From Azospirillaceae bacterium (GTDB lineage: Bacteria; Pseudomonadota; Alphaproteobacteria; Azospirillales; Azospirillaceae): a DNA stretch of 64,000 bases. A program made the translations under genes and the position numbers. The stretch covers positions 1 to 64,000 of the forward strand of contig DASQNC010000002.1 of NCBI GenBank assembly GCA_035645145.1. Reading direction: 5' to 3'. The notes under the pieces were generated by a model. It saw only the letters and a program-made list of their open reading frames with translations. It had not been told where the DNA came from and did no database searches. This document shows positions 1 through 8,784 of the stretch, in pieces (within the stretch, counting starts at the first letter, position 1; each line of letters opens with the position of its first letter).

Positions 1-924
<924 letters not shown>

Positions 925-947
925 CTTCGGGCGGATTGCGCGACATC

Positions 948-977
948 GGGCCGCGTCGGAACCTACCGACGCGGCCC
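948..977 (+). terminator. 12-bp perfect hairpin after ctaD
   Basis: Arms at 948-959 and 966-977 (GGGCCGCGTCGG and its complement) pair perfectly around a 6-nt loop. There is no T-tract. It lies 24 nt after the ctaD stop and could attenuate readthrough into ctaB. Confidence 0.5.
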
Positions 978-1067
978 TCACGTTGGTTGAAGGTTGAAGA
1001 CAAGGGGGCCGCACGGCCCTGGACGAATGCCGCAACGGATGCCAGTGGACGGGTCCACCCAGCCGCA

Positions 1068-2033
1068 ATGACCGACGCCATCTACACCGACACCACCTAC
1101 CCGGAGCACGCCGAGGGCGTCGCGTCCGCCGCCCGTTCCGGCGGCGAGGTGCGCGACTATGTCGAGCTGCTGAAGCCCAAGGTGATGTCGCTGGTGGTGT
1201 TCACCGGGTTCGTCGGCCTGTGGGTGGCCCCCGGGCACCTGCACCCGCTCCTGGCCTTCGTGTCCGTGCTTTGCATCGCGGTGGGCGCCGGGGCGGCCGG
1301 CGCCATCAACATGTGGTACGACCGCGACATCGACGCGGTGATGACCCGCACGGCCAACCGTCCGATCCCGGAGGGCCGCGTCGATCCGGGTGAGGCCCTG
1401 TCCTTCGGCATCATCCTGTCGGTCGGCGCCGTGCTGTTGATGGGCCTCGCGGTGAACTGGGTTGCGGCCGGGCTCCTGGCGCTCGCCAACCTGTTCTATG
1501 TGCTGGTCTACACCATGTGGCTGAAGCGGCGGACGCCGCAGAACATCGTCATCGGCGGCGCCGCCGGCGCCTTTCCGCCGATGATCGGCTGGGCCGCGGT
1601 GACCGGCGACGTCGGCCTGGCCTCGATCGTCCTCTTCCTGATCATCTTCATGTGGACGCCGCCCCACTTCTGGGCGCTGGCCCTGTTCGCCTGCAAGGAC
1701 TATGCCCGGGCCGGGGTGCCCATGCTGCCGGTGGTGGCGGGCGAGCAGGCGACCAAGCGGCAGATGCTGGCCTACACCGTGCTGCTGTTCCCGTTGGCGC
1801 TGGCGCCGTCGTTCCTGGGTGTTGCGGGGCCGCTTTACCTCGTGGGCGCGGCCGTGCTCGGGGCCTTGTTCGTCGTGGCCGCCGTGCGTGTCCTGCGCGA
1901 GCGCGAGGGGACCCGGGCGGCCAAGCAGATGTTCGCCTATTCGGTCCTGTACCTGTTCCTGATCTTCACGTTTCTGATCGTCGACCCGCTGGCGGCCGCC
2001 GGTGCCCTGCGGGCGGCCGCCCTGCCGGGCTGA
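1068..2033 (+). CDS. ctaB: Protoheme IX farnesyltransferase (heme O synthase)
   Basis: UbiA-family membrane prenyltransferase that adds a farnesyl group to heme b to make heme O, the precursor of heme A for the oxidase encoded next to it. 321 residues, normal for CtaB. The polyprenyl-diphosphate-binding motif [19 protein letters not shown] is near residue 85, and a second conserved stretch, [13 protein letters not shown], is near residue 195; eight to nine hydrophobic segments are visible. The ATG at 1068 is chosen because the homologous region starts soon after it ([17 protein letters not shown]); the frame remains open far upstream only because of high GC. First of the assembly genes after ctaD. 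Confidence 0.95.
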   Translation: MTDAIYTDTTYPEHAEGVASAARSGGEVRDYVELLKPKVMSLVVFTGFVGLWVAPGHLHPLLAFVSVLCIAVGAGAAGAINMWYDRDIDAVMTRTANRPIPEGRVDPGEALSFGIILSVGAVLLMGLAVNWVAAGLLALANLFYVLVYTMWLKRRTPQNIVIGGAAGAFPPMIGWAAVTGDVGLASIVLFLIIFMWTPPHFWALALFACKDYARAGVPMLPVVAGEQATKRQMLAYTVLLFPLALAPSFLGVAGPLYLVGAAVLGALFVVAAVRVLREREGTRAAKQMFAYSVLYLFLIFTFLIVDPLAAAGALRAAALPG

Positions 2034-2044
2034 GGAGGACTCCC

Positions 2045-2215
2045 ATGTCCAATTCCGGCCCCGATCCCCGCCAGTCGCCCAGCCCCGCCGGTCGGTCCGT
2101 CGATGCGGACGCGCGGCGCCGACTGCGTGGCAAGAACATGGCCATGCTGTTGGTCCTGTTGGCCCTGGTCGCCCTGATCTATCTGGTCGCCATCGTCCGT
2201 ATGAGCGGGGGCTGA
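2045..2215 (+). CDS. Small single-pass membrane protein of the cox operon (CoxF-like)
   Basis: 56 residues: a polar N-terminal half rich in Pro, Ser and Arg, then one hydrophobic helix (MLLVLLALVALIYLVAIV) and a short tail. A small protein of this shape sits between ctaB and ctaG in many alphaproteobacterial oxidase operons and is often labelled CoxF or 'cytochrome c oxidase assembly protein'. It starts 11 nt after ctaB, with an AGGAGG element (2034-2039) a few bases before the ATG, and ends 5 nt before ctaG, so it is clearly cotranslated with them. The function is not established; position and size are the main evidence. Confidence 0.8.
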   Translation: MSNSGPDPRQSPSPAGRSVDADARRRLRGKNMAMLLVLLALVALIYLVAIVRMSGG

Positions 2216-2220
2216 GTGCC

Positions 2221-2802
2221 ATGGATCCCAATCTGCACCGCCGCAACCTGCGTGTGATGGCCGGTCTGGTCCTGGTGGTCGCCGGCATGACCGGCCTGTC
2301 CTTTGCAGCCGTGCCGCTCTACGACCTGTTCTGCAAGGTGACCGGGTTCGGCGGCACCACCCAGGTGGCCCAGGCGGCACCGGGACAGGTGTCCGAGCGC
2401 ACGGTGAAGGTCCGCTTCAACGCGGACGTGAACGGCGGCCTCAACTGGTCCTTCCGTCCCGCCGTGCGGGAGGTCGAGGTCCGTTTGGGCGAGCCCGCAA
2501 CCGTCGAATACATCGCCAAGAACCTGTCGCGGCAGGCGGTCACCGGCACCGCGACCTACAACGTCACTCCGGAAAAGACCGGTGTCTACTTCTCCAAGGT
2601 CCAGTGCTTCTGCTTCACCGAGCAGCGGCTGGAGCCGGGCGAGGAGGTGCGCATGCCGGTCATGTTCTTCGTGGATCCCGAACTGGCGGACGACGTCCGC
2701 ACGCAGGACGTGACCACGATCACGCTCTCCTATACGTTCTTCCGCGCCGCGTCCGACCAGGTCGCGGTGCGCACTCCCGCGGCGACGGCTGCGGGCAACT
2801 AG
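2221..2802 (+). CDS. ctaG: Cytochrome c oxidase assembly protein CtaG/Cox11
   Basis: Periplasmic copper chaperone, anchored by one N-terminal helix, that delivers copper to the CuB site of subunit I. 193 residues. The anchor is at about 12-32 (VMAGLVLVVAGMTGLSFAAV). It is followed by YDLFCKVTGFGGTTQ, with a conserved Cys, and by the copper-binding CFCF motif in KVQCFCFTEQ. The C-terminal beta-sandwich and the TITLSYTFF end are typical. The start ATG at 2221 lies 5 nt after the preceding small gene, in line with translational coupling. Confidence 0.95.
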   Translation: MDPNLHRRNLRVMAGLVLVVAGMTGLSFAAVPLYDLFCKVTGFGGTTQVAQAAPGQVSERTVKVRFNADVNGGLNWSFRPAVREVEVRLGEPATVEYIAKNLSRQAVTGTATYNVTPEKTGVYFSKVQCFCFTEQRLEPGEEVRMPVMFFVDPELADDVRTQDVTTITLSYTFFRAASDQVAVRTPAATAAGN

Positions 2803-2827
2803 CGTCGCACAGAGGCGGACTGAAGTC

Positions 2828-3673
2828 ATGGCAGCCGAGACCCACGCCACCACCGCGCACGCGCACGCGACGGATGCTCCGGGCGTGCCGCACCCCTACC
2901 ATCTTGTGAACCCCAGCCCGTGGCCGATCCTGGGCGCCTTCGCCGGCGGCCTGCTGGCGACCGGGCTCGTCCTGTTCATGCACAACATGGGCACGATCGT
3001 GCTCTACGCCGGCCTCGCGTCGGTGCTGGCCGTCATGTTCGGCTGGTGGCGCGACGTCCTGAATGAGTCGGTCAAGGAAAAGGCCCATACCCCCGTCGTG
3101 AAGATCGGCCTGCGCTATGGCATGGCCCTGTTCATCGCGTCGGAAGTGATGTTCTTCGTGGCCTTCTTCTGGGCCTACTTCGACGCCGCCCTGTTCCCGC
3201 GCGAAGCGATCGGTGGGGTGTGGCCGCCGGCCAACATCCAGACGGTCGACCCGTTCGACCTGCCGCTGATGCTGACGCTGATCCTGCTGCTGTCCGGCAC
3301 CACGGTCACCGCGGCGCACCACGCGATCATCGAGGGTGACATCAAGCTGGCCGGGCGCATGCTGGGCTACACGGTCGGCCTGGGCGTCCTGTTCACCGGC
3401 TTCCAGATTTACGAGTACGCCCACGCCCACTTCGGCTTCACCGAGGGCATCTACGCCTCGACCTTCTACATGGCGACCGGCTTCCACGGCTTCCATGTGT
3501 TCGTCGGGACGGTCTTCCTGGCGGTCTGCTGGTACCGGACCGTCCGCGGCCACTTCACCTCCAGCAGCCACTTCGGCTTCGAGGCCGCAGCCTGGTACTG
3601 GCACTTCGTCGACGTGGTGTGGCTGTTCCTGTTCGTGGCCGTCTACTGGTACGGCTCGGGCGGCGGCCACTGA
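2828..3673 (+). CDS. ctaE: Cytochrome c oxidase subunit III
   Basis: Core membrane subunit of the aa3 oxidase. 281 residues with seven hydrophobic segments. Family marks include NPSPWPILGAF near the N-terminus, FIASEVMFFVAFFWAYF, the TAAHHAI segment, the glutamate-containing helix end FTEGIYASTFYMATGFHG, and the C-terminal WYWHFVDVVWLFLF. It begins 25 nt after ctaG and is part of the same cox unit. Its N-terminal His-rich leader (residues 4-20) is more variable in the family. Confidence 0.96.
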   Translation: MAAETHATTAHAHATDAPGVPHPYHLVNPSPWPILGAFAGGLLATGLVLFMHNMGTIVLYAGLASVLAVMFGWWRDVLNESVKEKAHTPVVKIGLRYGMALFIASEVMFFVAFFWAYFDAALFPREAIGGVWPPANIQTVDPFDLPLMLTLILLLSGTTVTAAHHAIIEGDIKLAGRMLGYTVGLGVLFTGFQIYEYAHAHFGFTEGIYASTFYMATGFHGFHVFVGTVFLAVCWYRTVRGHFTSSSHFGFEAAAWYWHFVDVVWLFLFVAVYWYGSGGGH

Positions 3674-3703
3674 TCGTGGCCTCCGGCCTGTGACCACGGG
3701 TCC

Positions 3704-4078
3704 GTGAGTGCCGTGCCGACGGCGCCCGGACAACCCGTTTCCCCCCTGGCCGCGGCATTGCGCGGGACGTGCCCGCGCTGCGGCCAGGGGCCGCTTTTCG
3801 AACGTTTCCTGGACGTCCGTGGGCAGTGCGACGTCTGCGGTCTGGACCTTCGCAAGCACGACAGCGGCGACGGTCCGGCGGTTGCCCTCATCTTCATCCT
3901 GGGCTTCCTGGTCGTTCCACCCGCCCTTTGGGTGGGCATGAGCGTGGACTGGCCCTTGTGGCTCCACGCCATCGTCTGGTCCATCGTGCTTCTGGCCCTG
4001 ACCCTCGGCATGCTGCGCCCGGCCAAGGCGTTCTTCGTGGCCATGCAGTACCGCCACCGCCGCAGCGAACTCGAGTAG
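3704..4078 (+). CDS. DUF983 zinc-ribbon membrane protein
   Basis: 124 residues. The N-terminal half carries a Cys4 zinc-ribbon pattern, CPRCGQG followed by CDVCGLDL; two hydrophobic segments follow (ALIFILGFLVVPPALWVGM and LHAIVWSIVLLALTLGML). This is the DUF983 family, regularly found between ctaE and SURF1 in alphaproteobacterial cox operons, and therefore probably an oxidase-biogenesis accessory; its precise function is unknown. The start is GTG at 3704, 30 nt after ctaE. A role in metal or heme handling is only an inference from the ribbon and the neighbours. Confidence 0.87.
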   Translation: MSAVPTAPGQPVSPLAAALRGTCPRCGQGPLFERFLDVRGQCDVCGLDLRKHDSGDGPAVALIFILGFLVVPPALWVGMSVDWPLWLHAIVWSIVLLALTLGMLRPAKAFFVAMQYRHRRSELE

Positions 4079-4112
4079 ACCCGCGGCCCGGCCGCTTCTC
4101 AGGCCATCCGAA

Positions 4113-4847
4113 ATGACCCAGACCGCGACGCCTTTCCGCCGTTTCCGCCCGACCCTCTGGTTCACCGTCTTCGCGGTGTTCGGCGTGGCCGCCCTGCTGG
4201 CGCTGGGCACGTGGCAGGTGCAGCGGTTGACGTGGAAGAACGACCTGATTGCGCGCCTGGAGGTTCGGCTTGCCGCGCCTCCGGAACCCTTGCCCGCACG
4301 CATCGACGACCCCGCCGCGTGGGAATACCGTCGGGCCAGTGTTGCCGGCCGCTTCCTGCACGACAAGGAGATGCTGATCGCCGGCCGGACGTGGCAGGGG
4401 CAGGCGGGTTGGCACGTGGTCACGCCGCTGGTGCGCGACGATGGTGCGGGGGCCGTCCTGGTCAACCGCGGCTTCGTCCCGCACGACCGCCGGGACCCGG
4501 CGCTCCGGAGGGAGGGGCAGGTTGCCGATTCGGTCACCGTCGAGGGACTGGTGCGGCCCGGTGGCCGCCAGAGCTGGATGCAGCCCGGCAACCGGCCCGG
4601 CGAGAACACCTGGTTCTGGTACGACATCCCGGCCATGGCCGCCCACGCCGGCCTGAAGGAGGCTCCGCCCGTCGTGTTGGAGGCCGGGCCGGCCGCGAAC
4701 CCCGGTGGCCTGCCCATCGGCGGCCAGACCGTGGTCCGCATCCGCAACGACCATCTGACCTATGCCCTCACCTGGTACAGCTTGGCGGTTGCGCTGGGTG
4801 TCATCTGGTTCTTCTATCACTGGCGCCGGCGGCCGACGGGCGGCTGA
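4113..4847 (+). CDS. SURF1 family oxidase assembly protein
   Basis: Inner-membrane factor that helps insert heme A into subunit I. 244 residues with the expected topology: a first transmembrane helix at about 13-33, a large periplasmic domain and a second helix near 215-236. Visible family features are LLALGTWQVQRLTWKNDLI just after helix 1, VLVNRGFVP in the middle, and the NDHLTYALTWYSLA segment leading into the last helix. It ends the cox cluster; 38 nt separate it from the next gene. Confidence 0.93.
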   Translation: MTQTATPFRRFRPTLWFTVFAVFGVAALLALGTWQVQRLTWKNDLIARLEVRLAAPPEPLPARIDDPAAWEYRRASVAGRFLHDKEMLIAGRTWQGQAGWHVVTPLVRDDGAGAVLVNRGFVPHDRRDPALRREGQVADSVTVEGLVRPGGRQSWMQPGNRPGENTWFWYDIPAMAAHAGLKEAPPVVLEAGPAANPGGLPIGGQTVVRIRNDHLTYALTWYSLAVALGVIWFFYHWRRRPTGG

Positions 4848-4885
4848 GAATGCCGGGTGGATACACAGGGGGGGGACACCACGAC

Positions 4886-6400
4886 ATGACCGCCGACGCC
4901 TACGCGACGCTGGAACGCCGCTTCGCACGCCTGGATCTCCTGTCCGACGCCTTCGGCATCCTGAGCTGGGACAATCAGGCCATGATGCCCGACGGCGCGT
5001 CCGAAAGCCGGGCGGAGCAGTTGGCGGCGCTCAGCGTCGTGAAGCATGAACTGCTGACGGCGCCGGACATGGGCGACCTGCTGGAGCAGGCCCTGGGCGG
5101 CAACGGGACCGGCGATCCCGCCGTCGACGGCTGGCGCCGGGCCAACCTTGCCGAGATGCGCCGCGAGTGGCTGCACGCCACCGCCGTGCCGGCCGACCTG
5201 GTGGAGGCCAGCTCCCGCGCATTTTCGAAGTGCGAGCATGTCTGGCGCACGGCGCGGCCGGCCAACGACTTCGCCGCGCTCCGCCCGCACCTCGAAGAGG
5301 TGCTGGGCCTGGTGCGCGACATCGCGGCGGCCAAGGCCGACAAGCTCGGCGTGTCGCCCTACGACGCGCTGCTGGACGAATACGAGCCCGACGGCCGGTC
5401 GGCGGAGATCGACGTGATCTTCGACGATCTGGCCGCCTTCATCCCGGGCTTCGTGGACGAGGTGGTGGAGCGGCAGGCCAAGGCTCCGGCGATCCTGCCG
5501 CTGGACGGCCACTACCCGATCGAGCGGCAGCGCGCGCTCGGCATCGAGCTGATGAAGGCGGTCGGCTTCGATTTCAACCGGGGCCGCCTGGACGTCAGCC
5601 TGCACCCGTTCTGCGGCGGCGCCACCGACGACGTGCGCATCACCACCCGTTACGAGGAGCGCAACTTTGCCCGCGCGCTCATGGGCGTGCTGCACGAAAC
5701 CGGGCACGCCATGTACGAGCAGAACCGCCCCCGCGACTGGCTGCGCCAACCGGTCGGCCATGCCCGCGGCATGGCCATGCACGAAAGCCAGAGCCTGATC
5801 GTCGAGATGCAGGCGGCCCGCTCGCGCCCGTTCCTGTCCTGGCTCGCACCCAAAGCCAAGGCGGCCTTCGACGGCAGCGGTCCGGCTTGGGACGCCGACA
5901 ACCTGACGCGCATCTACACCCGCGTTGGCCGCACCCTCGTCCGGGTCGATGCGGACGAGGCGACGTACCCGGCCCACGTCATCCTGCGCTACCGGCTGGA
6001 GCGGGCGATGGTTGCGGGGGATCTCGCCATTGCCGACCTTCCGGGCGCCTGGGCGGACGGTCTCCGGGCGCTCCTCGGCGTGGCCCCGCCCGACGACCGG
6101 CTGGGCTGCCTGCAGGACATCCATTGGCCGAGCGGCGGCTGGGGCTATTTCCCCTGCTACACCCTGGGCGCGATGATCGCGGCGCAGCTTTTCGACACCG
6201 CGACCCGTGCGGACCCCAACATCCTGCCGGCGCTGGGCGAAGGCGACTTCGGCCCGCTGATGGCGTGGCTGACGCCCAACGTCCACCAGAAGGCCAGCTC
6301 GGCCAGCACCCGGGATCTGCTGATCCAGGCGACCGGCCGTCCGCTGGACGCGGGGGTGTTCAAGGCGCACCTGCGCCGGCGGTATCTCGACGCCGCCTGA
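4886..6400 (+). CDS. M32 family metallocarboxypeptidase (Taq-type)
   Basis: Cytosolic zinc carboxypeptidase of family M32 that removes C-terminal residues from peptides. 504 residues, the usual length. The zinc site is HETGH at residues 270-274, and a third ligand is supplied by the downstream HES at 299-301. Other family segments are ILSWDNQAMMPDGASESRAEQ near the N-terminus and YPAHVILRYRLERAM near residue 355. The ATG at 4886 begins the conserved N-terminus. It follows SURF1 on the same strand after 38 nt; a functional link with the oxidase genes is not implied. A perfect hairpin follows. Confidence 0.94.
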   Translation: MTADAYATLERRFARLDLLSDAFGILSWDNQAMMPDGASESRAEQLAALSVVKHELLTAPDMGDLLEQALGGNGTGDPAVDGWRRANLAEMRREWLHATAVPADLVEASSRAFSKCEHVWRTARPANDFAALRPHLEEVLGLVRDIAAAKADKLGVSPYDALLDEYEPDGRSAEIDVIFDDLAAFIPGFVDEVVERQAKAPAILPLDGHYPIERQRALGIELMKAVGFDFNRGRLDVSLHPFCGGATDDVRITTRYEERNFARALMGVLHETGHAMYEQNRPRDWLRQPVGHARGMAMHESQSLIVEMQAARSRPFLSWLAPKAKAAFDGSGPAWDADNLTRIYTRVGRTLVRVDADEATYPAHVILRYRLERAMVAGDLAIADLPGAWADGLRALLGVAPPDDRLGCLQDIHWPSGGWGYFPCYTLGAMIAAQLFDTATRADPNILPALGEGDFGPLMAWLTPNVHQKASSASTRDLLIQATGRPLDAGVFKAHLRRRYLDAA

Positions 6401-6406
6401 CGGACG

Positions 6407-6438
6407 GGGAGGGGCGGGGACCCATTCCCGCCCCTCCC
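6407..6438 (+). terminator. 12-bp perfect hairpin between M32 peptidase and nadR-like gene
   Basis: Arms at 6407-6418 (GGGAGGGGCGGG) and 6427-6438 pair perfectly around an 8-nt loop; only two T residues follow. Placed 7 nt after the M32 stop, so probably its terminator. Confidence 0.6.
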
Positions 6439-6462
6439 TTGCTCATTGCGGAGATGGAGCCC

Positions 6463-7434
6463 ATGCCGACGGGGCTCGTGACCGGGCGGTTCATGCCCCC
6501 GCACAGGGGGCATGAACACCTTGTGGCCTTCGCCCGCGCCTTCTGCGGGGGCGGGCCTGTCCTGGTCGTCCGGGTGCGTCCGGACGATCCGATCCCCGGC
6601 GACTTGCGGCTCGCCTGGATGCGGGAAAGCTTCCCTGACTGCCGGGTTCTCGCACTGGACGAGCCGGACCTGCCCGGCGCATGGCCGGGCCTTCTGCGTG
6701 GGGCCCTGCGGACCGCGGGCATTCCCTCCGGGCGCCCGGACATCCTGTTCGCCGGCGATGCCGAGGACCAGGTCCTTGCCCGCGGCCTCGGCGCCCGCTT
6801 CCTGCCGGTGGATCCCGCCCGCGGGCAGGTTCCCGTTTCCAGTGCCGCCTGCCGGGCCGATCCGGCCGGCATGTGGGCGGACATCCTGCCGGCCGCGCGG
6901 CCGTACTTCCTGAAGCGCGTGTGCATCTTCGGGCCGGAGTCCTGCGGGAAGACGACCCTGGCCCACGACCTCGCCCGCCGCTACGGCACGGCCTGGGTTC
7001 CGGAATACACCCGCACCTACCTGGATGTCTTCGGGCCGGTGCCGACATACGAGATGCTGCCGGTGATCGCCCGTGGGCACGCCGCGAGCCTGGCGGCGGC
7101 GGAGCGCCGCGCGGTGCGTGTGCTGTTCTCGGACACCGACGCGCTGACGACCCGGATGTGGTCGGATCTGGTCTTCGGACGCGTGGCGCCGGAGGTGGAG
7201 GCGGAGGTGGCGGTCCAGCGCTGGGACCTGACCCTTCTGACCGCGGACGACGTGCCCTTCGTGCCCGATCCGCAGCGGACGGGCGGCAACCGGCGCGAGG
7301 TCGACCTCGACCACTGCCGCCGCGTGCTGGAGGCGCATGGCCGCGACCACCTCATCCTCCGGGGCGACTGGGAGGCGCGGATGGCAGCGGCGGTTGGGGC
7401 GGTGGACAGGTTGTTGGGCGGGACACCCAGGTAG
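6463..7434 (+). CDS. NadR-like NMN adenylyltransferase / ribosylnicotinamide kinase
   Basis: Two-domain NAD salvage protein, 323 residues. The N-terminal nucleotidyltransferase domain has the HxGH motif as HRGH (residues 14-17) within TGRFMPPHRGHEHLV; the C-terminal domain has a P-loop GPESCGKT (157-164) like ribosylnicotinamide kinase, with a following EYTRTYLD segment. No DNA-binding helix-turn-helix precedes the enzyme domains, so this is the short, non-regulatory form. Start chosen at ATG 6463 because GCGGAG at 6448-6453 sits 9 nt upstream; an in-frame ATG at 6454 is possible but abuts that element. Expected activities are NMN to NAD and phosphorylation of ribosylnicotinamide; substrate use is inferred from the family. 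Confidence 0.85.
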   Translation: MPTGLVTGRFMPPHRGHEHLVAFARAFCGGGPVLVVRVRPDDPIPGDLRLAWMRESFPDCRVLALDEPDLPGAWPGLLRGALRTAGIPSGRPDILFAGDAEDQVLARGLGARFLPVDPARGQVPVSSAACRADPAGMWADILPAARPYFLKRVCIFGPESCGKTTLAHDLARRYGTAWVPEYTRTYLDVFGPVPTYEMLPVIARGHAASLAAAERRAVRVLFSDTDALTTRMWSDLVFGRVAPEVEAEVAVQRWDLTLLTADDVPFVPDPQRTGGNRREVDLDHCRRVLEAHGRDHLILRGDWEARMAAAVGAVDRLLGGTPR

Positions 7435-7452
7435 GGACGCCCGTTGCCGTTG

Positions 7453-7487
7453 GAGCACGGCTCGATCCGCGGGATCGAGCCGTGCTC
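7453..7487. terminator. 16-bp perfect hairpin shared by convergent genes
   Basis: Arms at 7453-7468 and 7472-7487 (GAGCACGGCTCGATCC and complement) pair perfectly around a 3-nt loop. It lies exactly between the stop of the NadR-like gene and the stop of the minus-strand GNAT gene, whose TAG begins at its last base. A bidirectional terminator without T-tracts. Confidence 0.65.
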
Positions 7488-7948
7488 TAGGCGTTGCGTT
7501 CCGGCGGAATGTGGCCGTGCGCCAAATGGATCAACGGGAAGGGCCGTCCGCTGCCGTCGGACTCCGAACGGCCGAGCTCGTGGAACCCAAGGCTTGCATA
7601 GAAACGGCGGGCGCCATGGTTCTGCTCGTTGACGTCCACCGTCAGGCCGTCCGCCTTCTCAAGCAGGCTTGCGACGAGCGTGCGGCCCACCCCCTTCTTG
7701 TGCCATGCCGGGTCGACAAACAACGCGTCGATCTTCTGCCCCGTCACGCCCATGAACCCGATCGGTTTCCCGCTGCCATCGACGGCGACCAGGAATTCCG
7801 TACCGGGAAGGTATTCCTCGCGAACGTACCGGGCATAGACGTCGATATCCGCCTCCGTCAGAAATCCATGCGTGCTGCGGACGGCGGCATGCCAGATCTC
7901 GAAGAGTGGCCCAATATCGTTTGAAGTGGAGGGGCGAACCGAAAACAT
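7487..7948 (-). CDS. GNAT acetyltransferase, YjaB-like
   Basis: 153-residue single-domain GNAT N-acetyltransferase. The acetyl-CoA binding motif A is DPAWHKKGVGRTLV (Q/R-x-x-G-x-G type), followed by LTVDVNEQNHGARRFYASLGF, the motif B segment with the Asn and Tyr common to this fold. The whole sequence resembles E. coli YjaB in length and in the segments FMGVTGQKIDALFVDP and GRSESDGSGRPFPLIHLA. The acceptor substrate is unknown. Convergent with the NadR-like gene. Confidence 0.86.
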   Translation of the reverse strand: MFSVRPSTSNDIGPLFEIWHAAVRSTHGFLTEADIDVYARYVREEYLPGTEFLVAVDGSGKPIGFMGVTGQKIDALFVDPAWHKKGVGRTLVASLLEKADGLTVDVNEQNHGARRFYASLGFHELGRSESDGSGRPFPLIHLAHGHIPPERNA

Positions 7949-8070
7949 TCGTCCGTGTCCGATTCAGGTCAGGGACCATCGTTGACCATAACCTCGGTCC
8001 GGGCGACCGCTCCGCACATTGAAATGCCGGCCTCCGGTGGGGCCGGGATTTCAATCACCGGGTTTTCCGC

Positions 8071-8580
8071 CTAGCGTGCCGCGGCGCGGCGATTGGCGGG
8101 CTGGTGGACACCGATCTGCGGGACCGGGCGGTGGAAATCCGTCCAGCCCATCAGCGCCCCGGTGCCGCCCCATACCAGAAGGGCCAGGGGCATGCCGAAC
8201 GGGGTCAGCGGGGACTGCCCAAGGGCCAGGATGGCGAAGGCCGCATGGCCGCACAGCAGCCAGACACCCCAGCTGGCGACGCTTTCGGCAATGGTCGTGT
8301 AGAGGCCGCGGGCCTGCCGGTCGCGGTGGACCGCGGCCCGGACCGCGTCGGCGGTCATCGGCGGCCGCCCGATCGCCCAGCCCAACACGGTGCCCACGAG
8401 CAGGGCCAAAACGTAGGAGGACATCAGGAGCGGGATGAAGACGACGACGGCTCCGACCAGGCCGGGCAATTGCCCCAGCCCGTAGGCCCATCCGACCGCG
8501 AGGCCGCCGGCGAGCCACATCTCCGTGATCCGCTGCCACAGGGGGCGGTCGCATCCGACGATCACGTCGCGCAGCGCCAT
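8071..8580 (-). CDS. Hypothetical multi-pass membrane protein
   Basis: Not recognised as a named family. 169 residues with about four hydrophobic segments (AGGLAVGWAYGLGQLPGLVGAVVVFIPLLM region, SYVLALLVGTVLGWAIG, SWGVWLLCGHAAFAILALG, LALLVWGGTGALMGW) and a basic C-terminus. ATG at 8580 is chosen because GGAGG stands 5 nt before it on the minus strand; the in-frame ATG at 8592 overlaps that ribosome-binding site and is less likely. Single gene, downstream of and codirectional with the lytic transglycosylase gene but separated from it by a terminator. Confidence 0.6.
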   Translation of the reverse strand: MALRDVIVGCDRPLWQRITEMWLAGGLAVGWAYGLGQLPGLVGAVVVFIPLLMSSYVLALLVGTVLGWAIGRPPMTADAVRAAVHRDRQARGLYTTIAESVASWGVWLLCGHAAFAILALGQSPLTPFGMPLALLVWGGTGALMGWTDFHRPVPQIGVHQPANRRAAAR

Positions 8581-8710
8581 CGTGTCCTCCATCACGAAGA
8601 TGGGGCCCTTGCCGCGCGCCAAGGGCCGCAGCCGGGCCCTTCTGTCCTTTTACGAAAGCATAGGAACGCGGCGGACGGTCCGCAATCTTCTTTCCCTCTT
8701 TCCCAATGGC

Positions 8711-8745
8711 AAAAAAGAAAAGGACGGGCCTTGCGGACCCGCCCT
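8711..8745 (-). terminator. Rho-independent terminator of the lytic transglycosylase gene
   Basis: On the minus strand a GC-rich stem (8722-8745, arms GGGCGGGTCC / GGCCCGTCC with wobble pairs and a 4-nt loop) is followed by a T-rich run (8711-8721, TTTTCTTTTTT). It lies 40 nt beyond the stop of the gene at 8785. Confidence 0.8.
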
Positions 8746-8784
8746 CGATCACCGTCCCATGCCCGGACCGGTCGGACGTGCTGG

